Shown piece after piece: positions 34,802 to 43,191 of a DNA stretch of 61,533 bases. The stretch's first letter is position 1. Each line of letters begins with the position of its first letter. The stretch is from the NCBI RefSeq assembly GCF_000499205.1, contig NZ_AWUK01000040.1, positions 1-61,533 on the forward strand. Direction: 5' to 3'. The notes beneath the pieces are model-generated. The model was given only the letters and a program-made list of their open reading frames with translations. It was not told where the DNA came from and did no database searches. Source of the DNA: Paenibacillus sp. MAEPY2 (GTDB lineage: Bacteria > Bacillota > Bacilli > Paenibacillales > Paenibacillaceae). The position numbers and the translations under genes are program-made.

Positions 34802-35674
34802 ATGAATGAACAGAACCAGAATGATTCTATACAATTTAATCACCCAGAAACTGCAAGCTTGGCAAGCAGCCCAGAAACATACTCGGCATCAGCAGCTGAG
34901 ATAAAGCGTGTATTAATCGTAACCGCCGTTGATGCGGAAAAAGAGGCTGTACTGCGCGGCCTGGGTGACCAAGCTGCGCACTTTGATGTGATTGCTGCGG
35001 GTGTAGGCCCTGCCTCTGCCGCAGCAGGAACCGCTGCCGCGCTGGCATTTGCCTCAGCGGCGGCTGGCCCCAATGCGCTGTCGCAAGGCTCCGCAGCGCC
35101 AAGCGAAACCGATGCGGCACAGGTATCTGCCGCATCCTCAAGGCCGGGGTCCCTTGCCGGGACCGGACTGACCCCAGCGTACACGCTGGTGGTCAGTACC
35201 GGCATCGGCGGCGGGTTCCCCGGCCGGGCGGCCGTCGGCTCCCTCGTGGTAGCCGACGCCATGGTTGCCGCCGATCTGGGCTCGCAGACGCCAGACGGCT
35301 TCCTAAGCGTGGACGAGCTCGGCTTCGGCTCGTCCCGAGTGGCGGCGGACGCGGCGCTTGCCGCACGCCTGCGCCATGAGCTGCAGCGGGCAGGGCTCGC
35401 TGTCAGCGGAGGCACGGCGGTCACCGTATCCACGGCGACCGGAACTGCCGAGACGGCCGCGGAGCTGCTGCGCCGCGTGCCGGATGCCGCCACCGAAGGC
35501 ATGGAAGGCTTCGGCGTGGCAACCGCAGCCCAGCAGTTCGGCGTGCCTGCACTCGAACTGCGGGCCATATCCAACGCGGTCGGTCCACGCGACCGCGACG
35601 CCTGGCGCATCAAGGACGCCCTAGATGCGCTCCAGGCTGCAAGTTCCATTTTACGGGAGGTACTTACATCATGA
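34802..35674 (+). CDS. mqnB: Futalosine hydrolase
   Basis: A 290-residue protein of the nucleoside phosphorylase fold. About 35 hydrophilic residues precede the domain (VLIVTAVDAEKEAVLRGL). STGIGGGFPGRAAVGSLVVA and EGMEGFGVATAA are the substrate-pocket motifs. It splits futalosine to dehypoxanthine futalosine and hypoxanthine in the alternative menaquinone route. ATG at 34802 follows AAGGGAG by eight bases. Its stop overlaps mqnD by four bases, supporting the call. The middle part is unusually GC-rich (48 of 60 bases in the line 35341-35400) and carries Ala/Ser-rich stretches (about residues 80-115) not expected in the family. Confidence 0.88.
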   Translation: MNEQNQNDSIQFNHPETASLASSPETYSASAAEIKRVLIVTAVDAEKEAVLRGLGDQAAHFDVIAAGVGPASAAAGTAAALAFASAAAGPNALSQGSAAPSETDAAQVSAASSRPGSLAGTGLTPAYTLVVSTGIGGGFPGRAAVGSLVVADAMVAADLGSQTPDGFLSVDELGFGSSRVAADAALAARLRHELQRAGLAVSGGTAVTVSTATGTAETAAELLRRVPDAATEGMEGFGVATAAQQFGVPALELRAISNAVGPRDRDAWRIKDALDALQAASSILREVLTS

Positions 35675-36513
35675 AAATTGCATTTTCCCCTTGTCCCAAC
35701 GATACATTTATCTTTCACGCCTGGGTGCATGGACTGATTCCAGGTGCACCTGAGCTGGATGTCCGTTACGCGGACATCGATATTACCAACGGCCTTGCCG
35801 CTAATCCGGATGGACCAGATACACCTGAAGTCATGAAAATATCCTATGCAGCGCTACCTTATGTGCTGAAAGATTATGCGCTCTTGCCTGCAGGCGGCGC
35901 ACTTGGCAGAGGATGTGGTCCACTGGTTCTTACCGCTAACGGTACAACCGATCCAGCCTATCTCTCGGGACGGCGAGTTGCCGTGCCGAGCGAACGATCA
36001 ACAGCCTACCTGCTGTTCCGTCTCTGGGCAGCACAAAATGTTCCCGGCGGTGTAGGCGAGATTGTCGTTATGCCATTCGACCAAATTATGCCTGCTGTCC
36101 GTGATGGCAAAATTGATGCCGGACTGGTCATCCATGAGGCACGCTTCACGTACCAGAACTATGATCTCAAGCTTATGACAGACCTCGGTAACTGGTGGGA
36201 AAGCGACACTGGCCTGCCAATCCCGCTGGGTGCGATCATTGCCCGTCGCAACCTGGATGCTCACGCTCTTGCAGGTTGGGCACGTGCCTCGGTGGAATAC
36301 GCTTGGGCACATCCGGAAGAGTCCAAAGCATACGTCATGGAACATGCACAAGAGATGGACCCTGATGTAACTGCGCAGCATATTGGCTTGTATGTTAACG
36401 AGTTCAGCGCCAACCTGGGCGATGACGGTTACGGAGCAATTACAGCGTTGCTTGGACGAGCGATGAAAGAAGGACTTGTTCCCGAGTTTGATCTCGATTT
36501 ATTGCGGATCTAA
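35671..36513 (+). CDS. mqnD: 1,4-dihydroxy-6-naphthoate synthase
   Basis: A 280-residue protein with the solute-binding-like fold of MqnA/MqnD. SPCPNDTFIFHAWVHG begins the chain. KISYAALPYVL and GRGCGPLVL follow, and VIHEARFTY holds the catalytic-region His. It converts cyclic dehypoxanthine futalosine to 1,4-dihydroxy-6-naphthoate, a late step of the futalosine route to menaquinone. It overlaps mqnB by four bases. The other mqn genes are not in the window. Base composition is ordinary (29 of 60 GC in one line), unlike mqnB. Confidence 0.92.
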   Translation: MKIAFSPCPNDTFIFHAWVHGLIPGAPELDVRYADIDITNGLAANPDGPDTPEVMKISYAALPYVLKDYALLPAGGALGRGCGPLVLTANGTTDPAYLSGRRVAVPSERSTAYLLFRLWAAQNVPGGVGEIVVMPFDQIMPAVRDGKIDAGLVIHEARFTYQNYDLKLMTDLGNWWESDTGLPIPLGAIIARRNLDAHALAGWARASVEYAWAHPEESKAYVMEHAQEMDPDVTAQHIGLYVNEFSANLGDDGYGAITALLGRAMKEGLVPEFDLDLLRI

Positions 36514-37148
36514 TTCTGGCTCACCCGGCAGAGATGCAAAATATTAATGAGGCTGTGCCAAATCTCGTTCCTATACTTCTGTTGGGTACCGTCTCCGTGC
36601 TGATAATCTTCGTGACTAATGCGCTAACGAATCGGTAACACCTTATTAAGCAGGATCGAGCGGAATGGCGATACTAACGAACCTCAGTAACGTTATTCCG
36701 GTAAACCTCTGCGAAAACACAAAATAAACAGAAGAAACGGCGAAATAACGCTCCTTAAATTCGTTAGATTCCAGTGTCTGTGGAAATCCGCTTATTAGCG
36801 TGACTCTAGTTCGTTAGATGTGATGGCTGGAGCGCTCGTCTGCAGTTTCGTTAATTCGGCGCTTCGCTTGTTAGTATGTGGAACGATTGGTCCGTAGGTA
36901 CGTTGATTGGTTGGCCGATCCGTTAGATCGCTTCTGCCTTCGTTCACTCCTTCGTTGATTATTTCGTTCTTCCGCAGGCTGGTTTGGCAAGAGTTCTACT
37001 AGTAAGTCATAAGTCCATTTCCATTTTTCTTCATAATCGGTTCTAAGCGCCGATTATAATTTCGTGAAACAATTCAAAAAAAACGGCCGCTGTTCGCATC
37101 GTTTGCGACAAGGCCGTTTTTTGTTTTTCCTACGCTAGCTTCAACTTG
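36514..37148. repeat. Non-coding stretch with dispersed TTCGTTAG-like motifs, ending in hairpins
   Basis: No gene is supported in 635 bases. From about 36620 to 36970 the motif (T)TCGTTAG(A/T) or its reverse (CTAACGA) recurs with variations: near 36625, 36675, 36687, 36744, 36761, 36811, 36847, 36869, 36920 and 36951. Spacing is irregular and both orientations occur. Two hairpins close the region: ATAATCGG/CCGATTAT (37033-37057) and AAAAACGGCC/GGCCGTTTTT (37079-37121). The second is a bidirectional terminator for mqnD and the metallo-hydrolase gene. Confidence 0.55.
37079..37122. terminator. Bidirectional terminator
   Basis: AAAAACGGCC pairs with GGCCGTTTTTT, with an inner TCGCA/TGCGA stem. 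It lies between the convergent mqnD region and the metallo-hydrolase gene. Confidence 0.8.
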
Positions 37149-38171
37149 CTATTCTTGCCAAACACTCATAGGGTCCCATGGCTTGATCTGATCGCCATAT
37201 TTTCCGGCCAAAAAAGCTTTCATGTCTTCCAGCTTAGCAGGCACCTCGTTCCAAATTGGAAGGGGTGGTAATCCTCGTTTGCTTTTCAATAGGATATCCA
37301 CTGTAACATACAACCGTTCTGGCTGAATCCAATGAAGGAAGCGGGAAATATCAATTTGCTTGGTCAGGGACAAGGTATCAATTTCGTCATTGTAATGCTT
37401 GTTAAACTCGCTAATCAGGTTCAGGAGGTAGTCTCTTTGCTCCTTCACGAAGTCCAGACCGCAGATGGCGCCATGTCCTGGAACAACGATTTCGGGTTTA
37501 ATTTCATCAATAATCCGATCAAGCACTTTAACCCAATTGAGAGTTCCCTCTTCGCTGTATGCCGTACAACCGTTAAACACGACATCGCCGGCGAACAGCA
37601 CCTTTTCTTTTGGCATCCACAGCAGCAAGTCACTGTCAGAGTGGGCCGGAGCTACGTTGTAAATCATAACTTCCGTATCGCCAAGACGGATGTTGATATC
37701 GTCCTTTATCTCAATATTCGGGAGCACCCATTCTACGCCTTCCAGATCGAATCCTTCAAATTCCGCTGCAAAAAACCGCTCGCCCGAAGTTGATTCCGGA
37801 GAATCCTTTCCTCTTCTGATGACGCTGTCCATCCAGGCGATATTTTCGGTGAGACGCTCTCTGGACGCTTCCTTGTGCATAATAATGCAAGCATCTTCAA
37901 ACACTTTGTTTCCCCAGGCATGGTCGCTGTTATAGTGCGAATTCACCACATATGCGGGAGAGCCGCCGTTGCTTACTTCCTTAAAAGCCTCCCGCATTTC
38001 CCGCGCATGGAACAAATCGAAGAACGTGTCATACACCAGCCCTCCACCCTTGTTGATGAACCCGGCATTGGCCCAACTGATGCCGCGATACGGCGAAATA
38101 CCGGCAAAGACGCCATCTGCGACTTCAAAAAATTTAACGCGAGGTTTTTGGATAATACGTCCATACTTCAT
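37149..38171 (-). CDS. MBL-fold metallo-hydrolase
   Basis: A 340-residue protein with the metallo-beta-lactamase signature NSHYNSDHAWGN (H-x-[N]-x-D-H form, with Asn replacing the second His of HxHxDH). A later His occurs in NVAPAHSDSDLLLW, an Asp in LFAGDVVFNG, and a His in VVPGHGAICG. ATG at 38171 follows AAAGGAGAA; the frame opens upstream at 38213 without a site. It is divergent from an FAH-type hydrolase and a TetR regulator, suggesting a small catabolic or detoxification module in which it may open an ester, lactone or thioester. Substrate unknown. Confidence 0.82.
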   Translation of the reverse strand: MKYGRIIQKPRVKFFEVADGVFAGISPYRGISWANAGFINKGGGLVYDTFFDLFHAREMREAFKEVSNGGSPAYVVNSHYNSDHAWGNKVFEDACIIMHKEASRERLTENIAWMDSVIRRGKDSPESTSGERFFAAEFEGFDLEGVEWVLPNIEIKDDINIRLGDTEVMIYNVAPAHSDSDLLLWMPKEKVLFAGDVVFNGCTAYSEEGTLNWVKVLDRIIDEIKPEIVVPGHGAICGLDFVKEQRDYLLNLISEFNKHYNDEIDTLSLTKQIDISRFLHWIQPERLYVTVDILLKSKRGLPPLPIWNEVPAKLEDMKAFLAGKYGDQIKPWDPMSVWQE

Positions 38172-38249
38172 GAAAATTCTCCTTTGCGTATATGTTTTTG
38201 GGGTAAAGCACACTGATTATGTCTTTAGTATAGAGAATCAATAACATAA

Positions 38250-38269
38250 ATGCAAGCAAGCACTTGCAT
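38250..38269. promoter_or_regulatory. Candidate TetR operator in divergent promoter
   Basis: ATGCAAG-CAAGCA-CTTGCAT is a perfect 7-bp inverted repeat with a 6-base centre. It lies in the intergenic region between the metallo-hydrolase and FAH genes. It is the right size and place for the TetR-type protein encoded at 39440. Confidence 0.55.
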
Positions 38270-38336
38270 GCATTTACTCTATGCTATACGATAGTAACAG
38301 AACAACATCACACTACATGGATGGAGGCGCTGCAAC

Positions 38337-39347
38337 ATGAAGCTAGTAACCTTTCAAACCAAGACATCCCAGGAACCTTTGTTTGGGCTTGTAATTAACG
38401 AGGAATTTGTCGTGTCTTTTGCTGCAATCATGAAAAAACAGGGGACTTTCATTGATAGTCTTGAAAGTATGGACAGCTATCTTCATTATTTGCCGGCAAG
38501 TTATGATGCCGCTAAGGAATTGATGCAATATGCTGTCGAACAGTCACATCAATTCAATGAAAATGAAATCTACCCAATTGCAGCGGTAAAACTGCTGCCG
38601 CCAGTTCCGAATCCGGCTGCGCTTATCGATTTCGGGCTGACGCCAAGACATCTAAGAAATGCTGGCGTAAATCTGCTGCAAAGAGAATATACAGGGCCGG
38701 AAAGAGAAGAGCTTAAACGAAAAACCGCCGAAAAATTCCAGCAAGATCCGAATAAAGTAATTTTCAGTTATTACAAGTGTAACCATAATGCACTAATTGG
38801 CGATGGGGATACGATTCATTGGCCTTCGTACTCTTCCTACCTGGATATCGAGCCGGAACTGGCCTTTGTTACAGGGAAGGGAAACTGCATTGCAGGTTAT
38901 GTTATTTTTAACGACAGTACTGTCCGCGATGTGCAGTGGCCGGATTTCCAGGCGCTGACCGGACCGACGCGCTGCAAAGATTTTGATCGCAGCAAAGGAA
39001 TAGGACCATTTCTAGTTACACCGGATGAAATCGACAACCCGCTGGCACTGGATGTGGATGTACACATCGGGGAGAGACTGCACTGGAAGGGAAGCACATC
39101 CGAGTATTCTGCACACCCTGCAAAAGTGATGGAGGAGGTTCTCAAAGTTTTCACGCCGCTCCCGGGCACGATTATAGGAATGGGGACGATACCGGATTGC
39201 TGTGCAATCGAGACCGAACAATGGCTGTTACCCTCTGACCGAATCCAGATTACATTCGATAAATTAGGCACGCTCACGCAATTGGTCCCTGATCATGTCA
39301 AGATTACGGAACCAAGCCGCTGGGAAAAAAGAAGCGATTTGCCTTAA
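38337..39347 (+). CDS. Fumarylacetoacetate hydrolase family protein
   Basis: A 336-residue protein of the FAH/acylpyruvase superfamily. The metal site is visible in DIEPELAFVTGKG (E-x-E), and an Asp in GYVIFNDSTVRDVQ follows. The C-terminal part contains the usual GTIIGMGTIPDCC. Members cleave or decarboxylate acylpyruvates and related diketo acids in aromatic or keto-acid catabolism. ATG at 38337 follows GGATGGAGG. It is divergent from the metallo-hydrolase and followed by the TetR gene on the same strand. Longer than simple acylpyruvases (about 220), closer to full FAH-like forms. Confidence 0.82.
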   Translation: MKLVTFQTKTSQEPLFGLVINEEFVVSFAAIMKKQGTFIDSLESMDSYLHYLPASYDAAKELMQYAVEQSHQFNENEIYPIAAVKLLPPVPNPAALIDFGLTPRHLRNAGVNLLQREYTGPEREELKRKTAEKFQQDPNKVIFSYYKCNHNALIGDGDTIHWPSYSSYLDIEPELAFVTGKGNCIAGYVIFNDSTVRDVQWPDFQALTGPTRCKDFDRSKGIGPFLVTPDEIDNPLALDVDVHIGERLHWKGSTSEYSAHPAKVMEEVLKVFTPLPGTIIGMGTIPDCCAIETEQWLLPSDRIQITFDKLGTLTQLVPDHVKITEPSRWEKRSDLP

Positions 39348-39412
39348 ATAAACGTTTATGAAAATGATGAACCCCGACCCTGCTGCATATGCAATACTTG
39401 TAGTAGAATGGG

Positions 39413-39428
39413 TTTAACATATGTTAAA
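39413..39428. promoter_or_regulatory. Perfect 16-bp palindrome before the TetR gene
   Basis: TTTAACATATGTTAAA is a perfect palindrome directly in front of the ribosome binding site. It is well placed for autoregulation. It does not share sequence with the palindrome at 38250-38269. Confidence 0.55.
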
Positions 39429-39439
39429 GGAGAACTGCA

Positions 39440-40021
39440 ATGCAAACTTCAGACAGAATCATTGAAGCCGCGACACGTCTCATCAAAATGAATGGCTATC
39501 GGGGAGTAAGCACCAAAGCCATTGCAATGGAAGCTAAGGTCAATGAATCTACAATTTTCCGGCAATTTGGAAGCAAGCAAGGCATATTGGAAGCCATCAT
39601 TGAAAGACATTCGGATATCCCGCAATTTGAGAAGCTGTTAAAAGAGGACGCGACCGATAACCCGGAAGTCGATCTGCTGAATGTAAGTCAGCAGTACCGT
39701 TTATTTTTCCATAAAAATGCGGACATCATTTTAATTGGCATCCGCGACAAAGGAATGTTTCCCGAATTAGACAGAGTGCTGGCCGATCCGCCGGCGAAGC
39801 TTCACTCCTTGCTGGTTGAATATTTTGAACGCTTACAGAAGAAAAAAGTTATAGCCAGACAGAATGAGCGTCTTGTCGCCATGTCTTTTCTCTCGATGTG
39901 CTACGGATTTCAGATGAGCGAGCTGATTCACCGGCAATATCAGTCCCAACTCGTCACCGAGGAAGAGTTCTACAAGCACAGTGTCTCATTGTTTGTTAAA
40001 GGAATTTTGTCTCAGTCATAA
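39440..40021 (+). CDS. TetR-family transcriptional regulator
   Basis: A 193-residue protein. The N-terminal helix-turn-helix is typical: RIIEAATRLIKMNGYRGVST, then AIAMEAKVNESTIFRQFGSK. A helical ligand-binding domain follows. ATG at 39440 has AAAGGAG eight bases upstream. It lies 92 bases after the FAH gene and probably controls the FAH and metallo-hydrolase genes. The ligand is unknown. Confidence 0.88.
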   Translation: MQTSDRIIEAATRLIKMNGYRGVSTKAIAMEAKVNESTIFRQFGSKQGILEAIIERHSDIPQFEKLLKEDATDNPEVDLLNVSQQYRLFFHKNADIILIGIRDKGMFPELDRVLADPPAKLHSLLVEYFERLQKKKVIARQNERLVAMSFLSMCYGFQMSELIHRQYQSQLVTEEEFYKHSVSLFVKGILSQS

Positions 40022-40036
40022 GCTTTGTTGTTAACG

Positions 40037-40530
40037 CGAAGCGAGTACACCGTCTGATGAAACTCCAGGGCACCAGTCTGTCACCCGAAGAAAGAGGAAG
40101 AAGTACGTAGGCTCTACGCCTCAGCAGGTTGCAGAGAACGTCCTGAATCGTAAATTTGAGGCGGAAATGCCAAACAAAAAATGGATAACCGATGTCACGG
40201 AATTCAAGTACGGCAACGTAAAGAAGGCCTATTTAAGCTTTAAGGAGATGTTGGATGAAGCGAAACTCACACAAAGTATGTCCCGGGTGGGTCGTTGCAT
40301 TGATAACGGACCCATGGAATCCTTCTGGGGAACGCTCAAATGTGAGGAGTACTACTTGCATACCTACTGGACCTTTGAAGAGCTCCAAAAAGACATTGAT
40401 GATTATATACACTTTTACAACTATGAACGGTTGCAGGCAAAACTAAATGGCCTCAGTCCCAAGGAATTCAGGACCAAGGCCGCTTAACTATCTTTTATTT
40501 TTTGTACTGTCTACTTGACGGGGTGCAGTT
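40037..40530 (+). pseudogene. IS3-family transposase remnant (frameshifted, internally deleted)
   Basis: The last 106 codons (40167-40487) read as the C-terminal part of an IS150/IS3-type OrfB. WITDVTEFKYG holds the first catalytic Asp, and GPMESFWGTLKCEEYY holds the Glu. About 60-70 residues including the second catalytic Asp are missing between KAYLS and FKEMLDEAK. Upstream, codons for RVHRLMKLQG (about 40043-40075) are followed by a shift of frame into TRRKRKKYVGSTPQQVAENV. The element is therefore dead. The terminal sequence ACTGTCTACTTGACGGGG (from 40506) recurs at 59317, so it is the element's end. Confidence 0.85.
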
Positions 40531-40569
40531 GTAATCTCATTCGTTCGTCTTACAACGATCCAAACTTAA

Positions 40570-41190
40570 TTACTCCCCCACCACCGTACGAATCATAACC
40601 CGCAGAGCATCCAGCATCATGGGAATGGGCAGCGAAGGCACGGAAGGCTGAAGCACAGCCATCTCTGTTGAAGCCGGAAAATGTACAAATCCGGCACGAA
40701 TCGGAAGCTGTTTCAAGCGGATATGATCCAGTACCCGATACATCGTATTATTGCAAATATACGTGCCTGCGGTATTGGACACCGCAGCCGGGATGCCAGC
40801 TGCCCCCATGTTATTCACCATCGCACGAATCGGCAGCGTGGAGAATAGGCCGTCCGGGCTGCCTTCCACTATGAGCTTGTCCACGGGATGCTGGCCCTGA
40901 TTGTCCGCATAGGAGCCAGGAGGAATGTCTTTGACATTGACAGCAATCCGTTCAGGTGTAATGGCTGTCCTGCCTTTGGCCAGTCCACAGGCGATGACGA
41001 CATCCGGTTGATAGGATTCCATCTCTGCGATTAGCAGATCCGCACATTCATCGAAGTGCACAGGCAGCAGCACTGTTTTCAGCTCCGCTCCCTTGATCAC
41101 TTCATGCGCAAGTGCTTCCATCAGTTCTCCCGTCGGATTCACCGCATCCCCGCCAAAAGGTTCAAATCCGGAGATCAGAATTTTCACCAT
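40570..41190 (-). CDS. pcp: Pyroglutamyl-peptidase I
   Basis: A 206-residue cysteine peptidase of family C15. The start MVKILISGFEPFGG is characteristic. The catalytic residues are visible: Glu in ITPERIAVN, Cys in NTAGTYICNNTMY, and His in AGFVHFPAS. It removes N-terminal pyroglutamate from peptides in the cytoplasm. ATG at 41190 follows GGAG. The upstream oxidoreductase gene lies 13 bases away on the same strand, so the two are probably co-transcribed. The length fits the family. Confidence 0.93.
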   Translation of the reverse strand: MVKILISGFEPFGGDAVNPTGELMEALAHEVIKGAELKTVLLPVHFDECADLLIAEMESYQPDVVIACGLAKGRTAITPERIAVNVKDIPPGSYADNQGQHPVDKLIVEGSPDGLFSTLPIRAMVNNMGAAGIPAAVSNTAGTYICNNTMYRVLDHIRLKQLPIRAGFVHFPASTEMAVLQPSVPSLPIPMMLDALRVMIRTVVGE

Positions 41191-41203
41191 CGCTTCTCCA
41201 CTC

Positions 41204-42214
41204 CTATCTATTTATTTCGGATTTGTAACGCAGGCCCCACTGACCACGAATCGTGTCCATCAGCTTCATAATTTCCAGGGATTCGTCCAGTTGGATCGTT
41301 CTGCTCTCTGTACGTCCCTCCAGGATGCAGCGCCCTGCTTCCTCCGCTTCAAACGCATATCCGATACATGTCCGGTCATCGGTAAATTTCTCCGGTTCAT
41401 CCTGACCGTTCACGTGCAGATAGGCTTCCTTGCCTGCCAGGAAGAGCGGTAAACGAATGTATCCTTCTGTGCCATATATGACCGCTTCGTTACTCAGGTT
41501 AAGCCGAATGGCCCCATTCAGCGATGCAGAACGACCTTCGGAATAAGACAACAATACGGAGAACTGTTCATCCACACCCGTCTGTCCAATGTTGGCCGTA
41601 CTCCACACATGCTGAGGCTGCTCGCCAAAAATCATGGACGCAAAGGAAATCGGATATACCCCTGCATCGAGCAAAGCACCTCCACCCAGATCCGGGTTAA
41701 GCAACCTGCCTTCCGGCTCCCAGCCTACACGGAAACCAAAGTCTGCTTTGACCAGACGTACCTCCCCGATTCTGCCTTCCGCAATCCATGCTCTGGCCTG
41801 AGTGATCGGCGGCAGGAAGCGTGTCCACATGCCTTCCATGAGAAAAAGCTTGCGCTCACGCGCCTTCTCCACCAATTGCTCCAGCTGACGAGCATTCATC
41901 GTAAACGGTTTCTCACAGAGTACCGCTTTACCCGCTTCCAGACAGGCAAGCACATTTTCCTTATGTAACGGATGGGGGGTTGCCACATAAATAATATCCA
42001 CTTCAGGGTCCTGCAGCATTTCATCATATGAACCGTAAGCGCGTGCAAAACCATATTCAGCTGCAAACTTCTCTGCGCTTTCGGCTGTTCGTGAACCTAC
42101 CGCTGCTTTTACGGCGTTCCCGGCATGCTCCAAATCCCGCGCGAACTGAGATGCAATCCATCCTGTGCCCATAATGCCCCAATTTACTTTGTCCCGTCCA
42201 ACAACTTTCGTCAT
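41204..42214 (-). CDS. Gfo/Idh/MocA-family oxidoreductase
   Basis: A 336-residue NAD(P)-dependent sugar or polyol dehydrogenase-like protein. The Rossmann start is VNWGIMGTGWIASQFARDL. The central motif VLCEKPFTMNARQ carries the conserved EKP lysine, and GGALLDAGVYPISFASM is the substrate-domain signature. Relatives act on trans-dihydrodiols, 1,5-anhydrofructose or other sugars. ATG at 42214 follows GGGGAGG. The frame extends to 42379 without an RBS, and that part overlaps the fetA promoter region. Substrate unknown. Confidence 0.85.
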   Translation of the reverse strand: MTKVVGRDKVNWGIMGTGWIASQFARDLEHAGNAVKAAVGSRTAESAEKFAAEYGFARAYGSYDEMLQDPEVDIIYVATPHPLHKENVLACLEAGKAVLCEKPFTMNARQLEQLVEKARERKLFLMEGMWTRFLPPITQARAWIAEGRIGEVRLVKADFGFRVGWEPEGRLLNPDLGGGALLDAGVYPISFASMIFGEQPQHVWSTANIGQTGVDEQFSVLLSYSEGRSASLNGAIRLNLSNEAVIYGTEGYIRLPLFLAGKEAYLHVNGQDEPEKFTDDRTCIGYAFEAEEAGRCILEGRTESRTIQLDESLEIMKLMDTIRGQWGLRYKSEINR

Positions 42215-42362
42215 CGTAAAGCCTCCCCTGATATCAAATATTTTAAAAAGATCACGATCTTGATTAGGCCAAAACGGAGTCTTCTTTATTTTACCAAAAA
42301 GAACCGCTTGCGTCAGACCGGTTTCATCTCCCCCATTCCATGATCTACATTCAACAAACGAA

Positions 42363-42384
42363 TTGAGATTCACTCTCATTTCAA
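42363..42384 (+). promoter_or_regulatory. Fur-box-like site upstream of fetAB
   Basis: TTGAGATTCACTCTCATTTCAA contains TGAGA-TTCAC-TCTCA, close to the 7-1-7 Fur/PerR-type palindrome. It overlaps a possible promoter (TTCAAT, 16 bases, TAAGAT). Iron control is inferred. Confidence 0.45.
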
Positions 42385-42441
42385 TTATTCCGTATTTTTG
42401 CTAAGATAATTGCAGATCACGGATGAAAGGACGACCCGACT

Positions 42442-43182
42442 TTGTCCACACTTTTAACCATTAATAAGCTAGTGAAACGTCTCGGTTTAACCGAACAGCG
42501 TATTTTATTCGAAAAAGTGAACGCAGCAGTGGAACAGGGAGAGCGTATTGCCATACTCGGTGCATCCGGCCAGGGGAAAAGCACATTGCTTCGCATCCTC
42601 GCCCTGCTGGATATTCCTGATGAGGGAGACCTGATCTGGAAAGGAATCTCTTACCGGGATTCGGACCCTCGTACCTGGCGTATGCGCATGACTTATGTGG
42701 CACAACAGGCTGTTATGCTGGCAGGCAGTGTGGAAGATAACCTGAAAACGGTGCATCTGCTTCATAGGCAGCCCTATGATCAGAACTTGGCCCAACGACT
42801 GCTTGCAGGGATGGGATTGGAGGACCTTGATATTCAAAAGCGGGCCAGCGACCTCTCCGGTGGGGAGAAACAGCGCATAGCCCTGATCCGTTCCATGATG
42901 CTGCGGCCCGAGGTGCTGCTGCTGGACGAAGTGACAGCCTCCCTGGACCGGACTAACGCCCGATTCGTGGAAGAACAATTGACCCGGTGGAGCCAGCAGG
43001 AAGGCACTTCTCTTGTCTGGGTTACCCATGATCAGGAACAGGCACAATCATTCAGTACAACCACCTGGTTCATGGGCAACCAGACCTTGCTGGAGCGTCA
43101 GCCAACAGCCCGTTTTTTTGACAATCCGGCCACCGAACTGGCCAGACAATTCATTATGCGTCCTGTCCCTGTGGCAGAATAA
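42442..43182 (+). CDS. fetA: FetA/YbbL-type ABC ATPase (iron export)
   Basis: A 246-residue ATPase. The Walker A is AILGASGQGKST, the signature is DLSGGEKQRIALI, the Walker B is VLLLDEVTASLD and the H-loop is VTHDQ. It is paired with the UPF0014 membrane protein that follows ten bases later, the FetAB arrangement. In E. coli the pair raises resistance to peroxide by exporting iron. It starts with TTG at 42442 behind GAAAGGAC. A Fur-box-like site lies upstream, so iron control is likely, although export rather than import remains inference for this organism. Confidence 0.8.
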   Translation: MSTLLTINKLVKRLGLTEQRILFEKVNAAVEQGERIAILGASGQGKSTLLRILALLDIPDEGDLIWKGISYRDSDPRTWRMRMTYVAQQAVMLAGSVEDNLKTVHLLHRQPYDQNLAQRLLAGMGLEDLDIQKRASDLSGGEKQRIALIRSMMLRPEVLLLDEVTASLDRTNARFVEEQLTRWSQQEGTSLVWVTHDQEQAQSFSTTTWFMGNQTLLERQPTARFFDNPATELARQFIMRPVPVAE

Positions 43183-43191
43183 GGAGAACTC

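Noticed and set aside
34836..35730. Long minus-strand open frame opposite mqnB
   Set aside because: It is a shadow of the GC-rich codons of mqnB, with Ala/Ser/Pro/Arg low complexity and no RBS.
36600..36975. CRISPR array
   Set aside because: The repeated motif is short, degenerate, in both orientations and irregularly spaced, with no spacers of constant length and no cas genes.
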